Shown: one piece after another, positions 47,241-57,730 of the stretch | Position numbering within the stretch: position 1 is the stretch's first letter | Layout: each line of letters starts with the position of its first letter | NCBI GenBank assembly: GCA_022478985.1 | Contig: JAKSZP010004176.1 | Span: 62,001-126,000, forward strand | Direction of reading: 5' to 3' | Source of the DNA: Massospora cicadina | Lineage: Eukaryota > Entomophthoromycota > Entomophthoromycetes > Entomophthorales > Entomophthoraceae | DNA: 64,000 nucleotides | Translations under genes and position numbers: made by a program | The notes under the pieces: generated by a model | Seen by the model: only the letters and a program-made list of their open reading frames with translations | Database searches by the model: none | What the model was told of the DNA's origin: nothing

Positions 47241-48148
47241 TTCCCCTGGTTGAGAATAGTGTTTCTTTTTAGGCCTGGAAATCGGGATTTTTGCTGATCC
47301 TTGGGCTAATTAGGGGTATTAAAATTATGGGAAAAGCTTCATAATTAATTGGTAAGCTATTGGATTTCCAAGCTTCCAATAAATGCAGGTATCATGACAT
47401 TGTGCAGTTCATGGAAAAGCATAACTGCGTGCTCCATTGCAAGATTAGCATCAAACTTATCTATTGCATTGCACACATGTAGAAATTTGAGCCTCAAGGA
47501 AAGTTCTGTCTGCAAAGTCTTTTTTGGTCTCAGTCTACTTGAAATCAATATTTAGAAGCTCTCTTTTTTAAAGTTTCTAATTTTTCAGGATCTTAAACTG
47601 TTTTGTCACTGCAATTTTAGCATCCATATAGGACCAATCATCACCCAAATAGGGCATAACGAGGTCACAACTATGAACATCGAGAGAGTTGATCAGTGCT
47701 GTTTCTTTTGCATGGTCTGATGCTCCTCGCATTGCTTTTTAAAATAGCTTGAGGAAATAGTGAACGTTCCTCATCCTTATTAAACTTTGGTAAAAATCAA
47801 TGGTTTAAAGTCATCTCGCCCTGTTTTGGGCATTAAGTTTGTACTTCTTCTTAAACATCTTGGTGTATCATCATTCATAATTGGCCCGCTTTCCCGTTGG
47901 GGAGTATCTGGAGTTGGGATTGATGTCAGAACTCTAGGCATAGAACGGATGTTCAAAATATTAGTTTCTTTATTGGTATCTTTTTCAACGATTTAATTTC
48001 ATGATATTGCTCTGAACTCTAAATTCTGATTCTTGAATTTGGCCCTTAGTTGTTTTTGCAAACTATTTTTTGGCTGAATAAGCAGAGCTTTTTCCTATTT
48101 CTCTTTTGTCAAAGCTGGGTGAGCACTGGCAGCTTTGCTTTTTGAAAG
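47241..48148 (-). pseudogene. Element F gag, middle part
   Basis: Minus-strand sequence downstream (in element sense) of G. It includes SGPIMNDDTPRCLRR near 47850-47890, TGRDDFKPLIFTKV near 47780-47820 and the frame 47357-47548 with MEHAVMLFHELHNVMIPAF. This is compatible with a gag capsid region but has no diagnostic motif. It is cut at 47240 by the LINE 2/3 pair. The zinc knuckle and protease expected next are absent from the window. Confidence 0.5.
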
Positions 48149-48729
48149 TGTTATAATTTTGAACAGTATCACTAGGATCTGTCAGGGTATTCACACAGGT
48201 CGAACCCACTGAGCAACAGATGGATGATATGGGGATCATCAGTCCTTCAGAAACACTTTAAAATATAAATAAAATAGGAGCAATTGCTCCGACCAAATAT
48301 TTTATAAATTCTTTATAATTACGGCTACTTTTTGCTGTCCCATTTCTTTTTCACTATAAACAACCTACCTCCTCTAAATCGCCCATTTTGCTTATATACG
48401 TCAGCTTCAGGCGATACTATTTATCATTGCTTGGGTTATTCTATTCTGCCAAATCTCCTCAAATTTGGCTTGTTATTCTTAATCCTCTGTCGCCCTATTT
48501 GTAGGCGATTTACTTCATATTTGTCAAATGTCAACATCACCTTATCACCTTATCGCCTTATCGCCTTATATAGAGGCGATACAATAAACTCATTACATCC
48601 AATAAAGACCCATTATATCCCAATATCACCTCATCTCAAGGCACTCAAATAATTGTAACTGATACTATGTTCAGCGGATCCCATCCGGCTATCCCACGAT
48701 TATCATCCAGTCATATCAAAATTTTGACA
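48149..48729 (-). repeat. Element G 3' LTR (581 bp)
   Basis: Pairs with 54167-54739. It starts TGTTATAATTTTGAACAG and ends TTTTGACA. Four 8-bp repeats (48536-48567) occur here, against three in the other LTR. Confidence 0.93.
48536..48578 (-). promoter_or_regulatory. TATA box and 8-bp GATA-like repeats in the G 3' LTR
   Basis: On the minus strand TATATAAGG is followed by tandem AAGGCGAT/AAGGTGAT units, giving several GATAAGG strings. On the plus strand the units are ATCACCTT twice and ATCGCCTT twice (48536-48567). This is a plausible core promoter in the LTR. GATA strings are possible sites for fungal GATA factors, but that is inference. Confidence 0.45.
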
Positions 48730-48755
48730 TTACCCCCTCCTTGACTGGACAATAA
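48700..48755 (-). promoter_or_regulatory. Inverted repeat around the G polypurine tract
   Basis: TTATCATCCAGTCA (48700-48713, LTR) and TGACTGGACAATAA (48742-48755, internal) pair at 12 of 14 positions around the LTR edge at 48729 and the polypyrimidine run TACCCCCTCCTT (polypurine on the minus strand). Confidence 0.65.
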
Positions 48756-48759
48756 GATC

Positions 48760-49830
48760 CTATTGTTTGTAAGATTGGAGGAACTTCGCATGTACTTGGT
48801 TAATGATCTGACCACCTGTAGGATATTTGATAGTATATGCGTTGACTCCAGTTTTCTCTATTACTTCAAATAGACTGACCCAAATACTAGACAGCTTGTG
48901 CTTCTGCCTGAATCCATTATGATTGTGAAAGAGAACAATATCGCTTTCTTTGAATGGCGCCAACCTGCTATGATGTGCCTGATCAGCGGCCTGATTCCTA
49001 ATTTTTTTGGCCAAGCTGAAAGAATATGCTTCCCTTTGTAGTTTAATCAGAATTTTTGCGAGGTTAATCAAATAGCGGTGAGGTTCTAGTCCGCCAGTGT
49101 CTTCTACACACGCATAAAGCAACACTGGAAGAGCCAGGTGTCAGCCATATAGTAATTAGAAGGGGCTCTTCCCCGTGGTGGAATGGTAAATAATCTTATA
49201 AGTGAACACGGTGGTGGAGAGGAGAGAGCTCCAATCGGAAGGGCAATCCATTACTAATTTTTGTAGTATGCTCTCCAGAGTTCTATTCACCTGTTCAGCC
49301 ATTCCATTGAACTCAGGGTGGTATGGGGTTTTCAGAACCCCGCGGATTCCCATAAGCTCGTTTAGCTTGGGGAGGATGTGTGGTGAAGTTGGTGCCATTA
49401 AAAGTGAGAATAAACTGAGGGCAGCTGTGCTGCTGAATAATGCATTCCAACACAAATTGAGCTACCATAACTGCCCCCAAGTCTTGTATTGCCCTCACTT
49501 CAACTCACCGGGTCAAGTAGTCAATAGCCACTAGAATGTAATTACAACAATTGGCTCCTGTTGGCAAGGGCCCAAAAACATTGAGGGAGACCATGTGCCA
49601 AGCGAAATGTGGTTTTACAAACCGATATGACATCATATGGCAAAATGGCTTCTCTACTTTGCACTGATGGCAACAGGAAATAGTTTTAAGCACATCAAAA
49701 CTCATACTTTCCCAATAGTATCATGGACGTAACAACTCCATAGTCTTACGCACTCCACCATGCCAACTGCTCTGTGAGCACTCATAATGATTCCCAGCTG
49801 TGCAGAGGGGCGCGGGAAATTCACCGTAGA
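48760..49830 (-). pseudogene. Element G integrase
   Basis: The C-terminal part is the 121-aa frame 48760-49125 (LLYACVEDTGGLEPHRYLIN and IWVSLFEVIEKTGVNAYTIK, a GPF-like module). The core spans 49156-49705 with CQVEK-type zinc sequence (read CHQCKVEKPFCH) and HMVSLNVFGPLPTGANC at its start. QFILTFNGTNF shows the second Asp position altered, followed by YHPEFNGMAEQVNRT with the Glu. Frame breaks fall near 49130, 49460 and 49710. Confidence 0.85.
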
Positions 49831-49839
49831 ATCACCAAT

Positions 49840-51600
49840 TCATTTGTACAGTTCTCCATTCCATTGGAAGGTATTTGTGCACATTTCATTTAACACTTTA
49901 ATTACTTGAGGCAGTTCGTTGTCATATTTTCCGCTGAGCATCTTATCATACATCATGTTGCTGAGTTCCGCTGTCACCAGAATAGTCAGTAATTGAGATA
50001 AACAATCAGCGTTTTGATGCTTCACTCCTGACTGATGAAGAATCTAAAATCATAAGCCGGTAAACTTGAGAGCCCATTGAGCCAACCGTCCTTCTGGTTC
50101 TTTGAGGTTCTGTAACCAGCGTAATGACGCGTGATTGGTTACAACTTTAAACTTTACCCCATGCAGAATGACTCTGAATTGTTTATATGTGTAGATTACC
50201 ACTAAGTACTCTCGCTCAGTCACAGTATAAAGACGCTCATGACAGTTCAGACTATACTACAGAACAAAACAGGATGTTCTTCTCCATTATCATCTTTCTG
50301 AGAAGTACTGCCCCAACTAGTGGAAAGGGACGCATCCATCTGAATGATAAACTCTTAGTCAAAGTTTGGATATCGCAACACCAGTGCAATGCTCAACGCC
50401 ATATGAAGTGCATCAAAAGCAGATTGACGACGTTCCGTCCATTTGAACACAACATCTTTCTTTAACAACTCAAATAACGCCCCCAATAAAGCTAAAATTA
50501 GGGATAAAGTGCCGGTAGTAACCAACCATTCCCAAAAATACCTGTATGTCACGCTTACTAGTGGTAGTAGTCATTTGGCTGATGGCCTCCACCTCAGCCA
50601 GTTGTGGCTGCAGCCCAGTTGAGTCTACCACAAACCTCAGGTAAACCAGCTGATCTTTGAAAAAGTTACACTTTCGAGGTTTAGTTTTAATGTTTGCCTC
50701 AGCCAGCTGGCAGAATACGGCTTCAAGGTGGTTGAGGTGCCAAAAAAGGTTCAAGAGAAAACGTTAATATCATTAAGGTATACAAGGACACATGACAGTT
50801 TTAAGTCACCAAGAATAGTGTCCATAGCACGCTGAAATGTAGCCAGGGCGTTGCACAGCCCTTGAGGCACTCATGATGGTTGAAAAAGGCCTTTAGAGGT
50901 GATCACAGCGTATTTTTCCTGTTCTGCCAAGAGTAACTCGATTTTCCAGTAGCCTGATATTAAGTACATCGCAAAAAGTAGCGAGCACTCCCCAATCAGT
51001 CCATAGCATCCTCAATTCTGGGCCAGGAATATGAATCCTTTTTTGTTATACTTTTGAGCTTCTGGTAGTCTATTACTACACAGTTGGTGCCATCCTTCTT
51101 TTTTACAATAAGAACAGGCGAAGCCCACGGACTCTTGGATGTTTCAAGCATCCCTTGTTGTAATAATTTGTCAATTTCCTCTGTAACCACGTCTTCCGCT
51201 GCCTGAGAATAACAAATCGGCCAAGACCTTATTGGGGGATTATTGCCGGTGTCCAATTGATGGACCACCCCCAATCACACCCTAAATCATGATTGGTGAC
51301 AGCAAAAATCCCCTTGTATTTCTGAAATAAAGCTATTGCTTGGTCTTTTTGTTCATCCAATAATCCCGCTAAATTACTCTTTGGTACCACTTTTAGTACA
51401 TCAGCCAATGTTTCAAGTGGTAGACCAAAGTCATCCAATGATCCAAAATCATGAACCTGATGGACCTCATCTATGGGAATCAGATGTAGATACGCTACAG
51501 TTTGGTGGCAGCAGATTTGCATTGGTTCACTATGTAGGTTTGCTAACAAAACCTTAATCTCCTCATGTCCCAGAAGTATAATTTTAGAGCCACGTGTGGC
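49840..51600 (-). pseudogene. Element G reverse transcriptase and RNase H
   Basis: RT starts in the frame 50996-51274 (SKSPWASPVLIVKKKDGTN, VVIDYQKLKSITKKDSYSW). Its active box reads YLND at 50769-50780, so the first Asp is Asn. The connection region lies at 50355-50754 (DIQVFLGMVGYYRHFIPNFS). RNase H follows to about 50050 with ASLRWLQNL-type sequence, and KHQNADCLSQL (49990-50025) keeps the Gln lost in A. The linker 51229-51549 includes CHQTVAYLHLIPIDEVHQVH. Confidence 0.85.
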
Positions 51601-52470
51601 TCAAACTGTGTTTGATAATAGAGCCCAATAACTTCAACGTATAACACCTTGGCACTTCCACCTCTAACTCATTATTCACTAAGACTTGATGGACAGAAGG
51701 GATAGATATGGGTCCTGCCGCTCGAAGAGGTATACCATGATATTCATAAATTTTCTGGGGAAGGCCCAAGTTTCGCGCATCAGTCGATGGTAGTGAACAG
51801 GCCATATCCTGTAACTATAAGCAAGGTTGATATGACTTGTATGCACCTGATCCTTTGGTACTCCATTAGTAGTAAAGTAAATTGGAATCCTCTGACCCAG
51901 AATGGCGAGGGTCTCCTCCTTCATATCAATGACAGCCCCAAAATGATGCAGGAAAGCGGTCTCAATTAAAAGTTCATAGTTTTCATTAGGTAACACAATT
52001 GCCAGAGCCACAAAAACAATGGACCCAAAGCGCAGAGGTAGCACACTATAAGCTCCCTCAGAGATAGTGCTTATAGCTTCAGCAGTTCCATAAACCATGC
52101 GATGGTCCACATCAGGTTTCAGCTTCAATTTTTTATATAACTTAGTGGAACTATGTTGACTGGAGCAACAGATCTATTAAAGCGCGAACTCTATTTTTCA
52201 CTACAAGAATATCACAGTATATATACTCAGAATAAGAAGAATATTGACTGTTTAATACATGAAAATTTACAAGCTCTCTTTTCCCAAGGAAATTCATAAT
52301 CCCCTCTCCAACTTGGGGGTATTCTATGACAATGGCATCTACTGGAAGGGCGTTGTTCACTCCTTTCAGAGTTGGCGCATCTGTGGCAGAATCAAGTTGG
52401 TCCGCTGAAGCTTAATCAAGCATCTGACAGGCATAGGGCTTTGGTTGTTTGAGGGACTCTTCTTCCGCTG
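51600..52470 (-). pseudogene. Element G protease
   Basis: The frame 52151-52360 has the block YSEYIYCDILVVKNRVRALI and an active site D-L-L in place of D-T-G. The frame 51679-52128 (149 aa) continues with KLKPDVDHRMVYGTAEAIST and ETLAILGQRIPIYFTTNGVP, homologous to A and D. It is inactive by the triad change and a frameshift near 52130. Confidence 0.78.
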
Positions 52471-52475
52471 CCCTC

Positions 52476-54147
52476 TTAGCTTGAGCTCGGGTTACTATGT
52501 TTACTTGCTCCAACCAGCTGCTGGTATAAAATACTGTCATTGTACTGAGGAACTTTCACATGGTATACTACTATTGATTCAGGGATGTGTTGAATGGGTA
52601 TTGCAGAAGTAGAGGGTCCCATCTCTACTCCGCTCCATCTTTTCCCTGGTAGTATTGGTCTTATTGTATGTAATTCAAACGGCAATTATGGAAGAATTTT
52701 GCTAAATGACCAGGGCGACCACATTTGTAGCAGTTAACCCCATACAAACCACGTCAAGGGTTATCATAAGCAGGTCCAGACCAGAAAAGTTGGAGTCGTT
52801 TTGATTATCCAGTTACACGTTAATAAGGCAATTGTTGACAGTTGGCATAATTGGGTTTAGGTTGATAACTAGGTTGCTGGCAGTTGTCATGGACAGCCCA
52901 TTGACACTGATCAAACTGTTGATTATAATTTGGCTATGGATGAGGCGCAGAGTTATAATAAGGCCAAGGATTACTAAACAGAGCTGAAGGTGGACAATAG
53001 TATTCACCAGAATAAGAGGGTGCCGTGGCAGCAGTAGTATTATGATCTGAATTCAGCGGAAAAAAGTTAGGGGATACTCGACGTAAAAACTGTACAATCT
53101 TATGCAGAGGTACATCATCGTCCAGAAGCGTCGAAATAACATTAGAAACTTTGTGATATGGCTTCACCATGGTGGACATTGCAATGCACACGTCAGCTTC
53201 CACTAAATATCCAGCTCTAATCAGTACATGGGCTTCTGTTGGTAATCAATCAGCAAGCTCTATGAGAGTCTCATTTTGACAGAATCTGATTGTTAAGAAT
53301 TCCACTTTCCGCTGCAACATTTTTGAGTTTTCCCCAAAAAAGTGGAGTATGGTGTCCTTTACATCCTTATAGGTGACAGAACTACTTGGGAGGTAACAGG
53401 TGACCTGATTGGCGCTTCCTACATCCAAGGCAGATATATACAACTTAGCTTCTTATTTTATTGGAGGCTCCTTCCACTGAGAACTCAAATCATTTAAAGA
53501 ACCCATGGATGTTTCCATTGCAGTCAAACGGGGGTATCTTTTTGATATTAATTTTCTCTCTTGTTCGTGGGGTTTGGGGATGTACTGAGGAATGGAACAA
53601 GGCCCAAAAGCAGATTCTCAATGAGGAGTGGGATTAGTAGAAGTTGGGATATTCATCACTTCAGGGATAGCATGACCTTTGGTCATCAGTGATACCACCA
53701 TCATTTAAGGTAAGTGTTGTTATGACTCATAGGAATAACCAGTGCTATCATCTTGGGTGTAGTAGCTTTGACCAGCGTTGTTTTTCTCCTATGTATGATG
53801 CCTCTTCTTGATAGTCACATTGTCTCAGCGAGATGACTGAGAAGGGTTGGTTGATCTTTGTTCTAAATATTGCAGCCACTGGGTGGTATCATTCAGTCAT
53901 TTGGCAAGTTCTTTGTTTTGTAGTACTAAGATTCACATATGACTAAACATACTATCAAGTTGGTGCATGACTGCATTGTATTCTTGAAGAAGTTCATCTT
54001 GGTTTTTGAGTACCGCGTTCAAGGTGACTTTGTGTTCCTCATATCCAGCTGATGTGGTGCTTCAGGAAGACTCCCCAATAGCACAGCTTGGATAATGCAT
54101 GGCTGGCGACTGGAGTTTTCAGAGTGTTAGGTTGTTGATTAATGGGC
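52476..54147 (-). pseudogene. Element G gag, decayed
   Basis: From the right: N-terminal region at about 53460-54147 in broken frames; capsid-like frame 53246-53443 with SANQVTCYLPSSSVTYKDVK and QNETLIELAD; frame 52934-53203; then a zinc knuckle near 52690-52732 reading CYKCGRPGHLAKFF, where the last Cys is Phe. The spacer 52476-52685 has MGPSTSAIPIQHIPE, matching the MGRSTS block of A and D. Confidence 0.8.
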
Positions 54148-54165
54148 CCCCTGTAGTGAGCACCA
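54148..54165 (-). promoter_or_regulatory. Element G primer-binding site
   Basis: Minus strand TGGTGCTCACTACAGGGG, one base from the 5' LTR start at 54167. Identical to the B site. Confidence 0.87.
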
Positions 54166-54166
54166 C

Positions 54167-54739
54167 TGTTATAATTTTGAATGGTATCACTAAATCCGTC
54201 AGGGTATTTACACAGGTCGAACCCACTGAGCAATGGACGGATGATATGTGGATTGTTGGTCCTTCAGACACAGTCAGAAATATACTTAAAATAGGAGCAA
54301 TTTACCCACCCAAATCTTTTATTTATTTTTTATAATTACAGCTACCTTTTGCTGTCCCATTTCTTTTTCACTATAAAAAACCTACTTCCTCTAAATCGCC
54401 CATTTTGCTTATATATGTCAGCTTCAGGCAATACTATTTATCATTGCTTGGGTTATTCTATTCTGCCAAATCTCCTCAAATTTGGCTTGTTATTCTTAAT
54501 ACTCTGTCGCCCTCTTTGTATGCGATTTACTTCATATTTGTCAAATGTCAACATCACCTTATCACCTTATCGCCTTATATAGAGGCGATCCAATAAGCTC
54601 ATTACATCCAATAAAGACCCATTATATCTTCAATATCGCCTCATCTTGAGGCACTCAAATAATCATAACTGATACTATGTTTGGCAGATCCCGCCTGGCT
54701 ATCCCACAATTATTGTCCAGTCATATCAAAATCGTGACA
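54167..54739 (-). repeat. Element G 5' LTR (573 bp)
   Basis: Pairs with 48149-48729. It has three 8-bp repeats (54553-54576) beside TATATAAGG. It ends at TGACA. Confidence 0.93.
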
Positions 54740-55879
54740 GAATATTTAAATACTTTATAGTTGTCACTCCTCTTTTTAAAAAGCTTGATTGCTTTTTTAG
54801 TCTTTGGCCATACTGTCTACTCAGAAAATTTTCAGTTGATAATTGCATTATAAGTTCCAACTTCTCCTGAGTAATTTCAGTATTTCTGACCTGCAATCTT
54901 GATACCACAATCCAAAGTTTGAATCTTCTCTATAATCTGGGCATCCTCTTTATATCTATTCAGGACGGCTGGTTTTGATGCAAGGACTTTGATGTTTTTG
55001 TTTACAGTATCCATCTTGGCCTAAACATAATTCCTAAAATCATCATGTTTTAAATTTAATTCAAGGTAATTTCTTTGGCCTAAAATGGCATATATGAAAA
55101 GTTGTTCTGACCGAGATAATAGGAATTCTGAATGTGTTTCCAGTTTTTGACAGCATTTATTCTGCTTTATACCCATTCATGCAATAGCCCATGGTGAGCA
55201 AGAAAATTTTGTAAATATCTTAAAAAACTCAGTCATTTTGAAGCTCCTCAAGGGTGTTTAATCTCTCATGAGCTTCATTAGCATTTCCAATATTAACCAC
55301 AATTGTTTTTTGGACTTCAGCAAAACTAGAATTTAGTTTTTCCAGTAGATCATTTTAGGAATATTGTTCCTACCCTTGCACATGGTAGATTTCTGTGATT
55401 TCCAAATTTTATCTAGCAATGATTTGTTGTGTATGCTTAATTGAGGGTTGAACAAAGTTAACCAGAAGTTCGTTAGTTGCTTGACTGTCTGTGAGACGTT
55501 TGCAATGGATGCCATGGTTGTGTCTCAGTACTTCATTTATATCTCCATCTTGGCCGCCTGATCCTTAAGCTTTTAGAACAGTTCAAAGGAGGAATTGATT
55601 TGTGAATTAACAATCTTAAAACCCTGATATAGGGTTTCCATCATAGCCTTTACGCTTGTAGATGTAAGATCAATCAGACTCTCTGTATCTGCATGAGCTC
55701 CCCCACTGTGATAAGATACAGGGTGTAGGAGGTACCTGCTTCAGAGGCTTGGGGGCTGGTATTAAAATAGTCTAAGATTTCCTTGTTGCAAGCTTCCATC
55801 TCGTTGTCACTTTCTAATCTGGCTGAATCTTACAGGAATTGGTCATGTGAATTCATTTTTGGAAAGTGTCACCGATTTT
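54740..55879 (-). pseudogene. Element F gag, N-terminal part
   Basis: Minus-strand frames 55333-55515 (MASIANVSQTVKQLTNFWL) and 54726-54908 (MVSRLQVRNTEITQEKLELI), with broken sequence between. Rich in Lys, Gln, Asn and Leu, and likely coiled coil. It lies directly inside the F 5' LTR, as gag does. There is no diagnostic motif, so the call rests on position. Confidence 0.5.
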
Positions 55880-55893
55880 CAGTGATCACCAGT
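55880..55893 (-). promoter_or_regulatory. Element F primer-binding site
   Basis: On the minus strand TGGTGATCACTGAAAATC starts within two bases of the 5' LTR at 55894, running a few bases below 55880. It differs from the TGGTGCTCACTACAGGGG site of A, B and G, so F probably uses another primer tRNA. Confidence 0.6.
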
Positions 55894-57025
55894 TGTTAAA
55901 GTCTGAGGATAGAACTCTTGATACTTTAATTCCTTCATGCTTAATCATACTGAATTTGGCTGAATGATCCTAGATTTTGACAATGGCTTACAGTATCAGA
56001 CCATTCAGATTCTCACTAGGCATATAAAATTAGCCAATTCTTCTGGTCAATTTTGGAATTAATCTTTCCTCCATAATCAGGAACATCTTCTGAGGAAGGC
56101 TTTGTTACAAGCTGGGGATTTGACACTTCAAGATTGTCAACACTTCTCCATTGAAATGATTCCATTAAAAAACTAGGAAAGAGATGAAATATAATATTTT
56201 AAAAGAGGATATTTATTTGATAATGATCATTAGGCCAGGCGCCGGTAATTATTCCTCTAGGTCATCTCCTGGCTACATTCAAACACATAATTTCAACAGA
56301 TTATTTTACCACCTCAATTTGGCCCTTGAACTGATATGACTGAGACCTATTGCTAGGTTTATTGGTGACAAAATACTCTCAAAATTGGGAGACTTCAGGG
56401 ACAAAAATTGCAATAAAAATATGCAAAATTATCCTTGGATCATTTGAATTTGAATTTCGTCATAATGCTGATGAAACACATCTTCTGTGAAATTTCTGCA
56501 TCTATTGAAGTAGATGATATACCTCTAATCAGAACATAGGCAGGCCTCTCCTTTTTTTAGTACTAGATGGTAGCAGGCCTCTCTCTTGATATCACTAGGT
56601 ACACCCTTTTGGGCGGTCCATGTGCAAGTACTATTATGCTGATTACATGGATTAACATTTGAATTTCACCCTAGGGTGGAAAATTGATTATGTTAAAATG
56701 TCTATCTGTTCATGGGACTTTTAGACGTTAACTTCCGGTTAATTGCAAATGATTTCTAAATTGGAATATTTGATATTGCTTCTGATATTTTGCCCAAATT
56801 GTCAAGTTTTATGTGCAGTGATAATAACCATAATGCACAAGTGAATTTGGCCCGAGATCTTGATGAAGTATTTGATCAAATTGACATTGGGGTAATCACC
56901 CAAGCCAAACAATTAAACTAGGCTTAAGTAAAGAGTTAGAGTATTGGTTTAAGTATTGTTGGGATAATCAGACTGATCCTTGAATGTCAAAGAATTATTT
57001 TTGGGTCAACCACTAGAATCTGACA
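55894..57025 (-). repeat. Element F 5' LTR (1132 bp)
   Basis: Pairs with 28483-29582. It is longer partly because of a LINE-tail insertion at 56540-56583 absent from the other LTR. It ends CTGACA, followed by the ACAGG duplication. Confidence 0.92.
56540..56583 (-). mobile_element. Micro-insertion of a LINE K-type 3' tail (22 bp) in the F 5' LTR
   Basis: GCAGGCCTCTC occurs at 56540-56550 and 56573-56583. Between them, the minus strand reads ACCATCTAGTACT followed by A7. The other F LTR has a single GCAGGCCTCTC and no insert, so this is a post-integration event. It has the same 3' end as the insert at 37082-37117. Confidence 0.85.
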
Positions 57026-57030
57026 ACAGG

Positions 57031-57730
57031 TAAGATTTGCTCCCATACAGAAGCAGCAATCATGCAACTACCCATTGGGTACCTGTACAGGATTTAACCC
57101 TGCTGCCCTTCAGGCGGCGGTTGAGCAGGCACAGCCAGTAGCAAAGCTTTATTCCCTTAGTGGTGAAAGCCCCTGCCAGTTAGCAATCAATCTAATTTGC
57201 CAAACCCTTCACCAGCACAAAATAAGCGCAAATCTGCTTCACATAAAGCTAACCCAGATGAAGCTAGTCCAGGGGCGGCATATAAAACTAATTTGGTACA
57301 ACACAAGACACTCAGAGAGGTGAACAAGTATGAAGTACCCCAAGTAGTGGTGGAGGCTCAAAGTCATTAACCCCCACCATCAAAGGGGATTACAAGTCAG
57401 ACATCATTCTCTGTATTGAAGGAGGTGATTATGGACTCTGATACTTCAGAAGATGCCCAATTGGAGGTTCTAAGGAGTGCCCTCAGGATACTCCCATGTA
57501 GAGCAGTGGAGGTAGTATCCTGGAATGGCTTACAGGTTCATCAAGCCCTTCAGCTCAGAATAACCCCCTCCTCCACGTCAAGCAGCTCAGATTGCTGCCA
57601 GAAGTCAGAGTAAAGGACTTAAAATGTGTAGCCTTACGTATGCAGGTAAAAGTTCTAGAAACCTCCCAGGATGTGGAGGAGGACAGCTATGAGGCCCCAA
57701 AGGGGCAATCTGACCCTGCAGTCCGTTAAC
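57031..57730 (+). pseudogene. LINE K ORF1, second part, and ORF1-ORF2 junction
   Basis: Continues LINE K after the F insertion. The frames 57075-57323 and 57416-57613 are Gln/Ala/Ser rich with no recognised domain. By position they are the ORF1 C-terminus after the zinc knuckle at 28391-28432. Stops separate the pieces. Confidence 0.5.

Larger units (their letters stand above)
48149..54739 (-). mobile_element. Element G: Gypsy retrotransposon inside F gag
   Basis: Minus-strand element of 6591 bp with LTRs 48149-48729 and 54167-54739. Order: primer-binding site, gag, protease, RT, RNase H, integrase, polypurine tract. Same family as A and D. The flanks GAAAG (48144-48148) and GAATA (54740-54744) agree at only three of five bases, so the duplication is uncertain. 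Its LTRs look the least diverged of the family. Confidence 0.93.
28483..57025 (-). mobile_element. Element F: Gypsy retrotransposon inside LINE K
   Basis: LTRs at 28483-29582 and 55894-57025, with a perfect ACAGG duplication (28478-28482 and 57026-57030). Minus-strand order: primer-binding site, gag (split by G), RT, RNase H, integrase, then an extra ORF region and the 3' LTR. Removing LINE copies 1-3 and G leaves about 9.1 kb. Nucleocapsid and protease appear missing where LINE 2/3 sits. Confidence 0.93.

Noticed and set aside
48144..54744. Perfect 5-bp target duplication for element G
   Set aside because: The flanks GAAAG and GAATA match at only three of five bases. The element call rests on the LTR pair instead.
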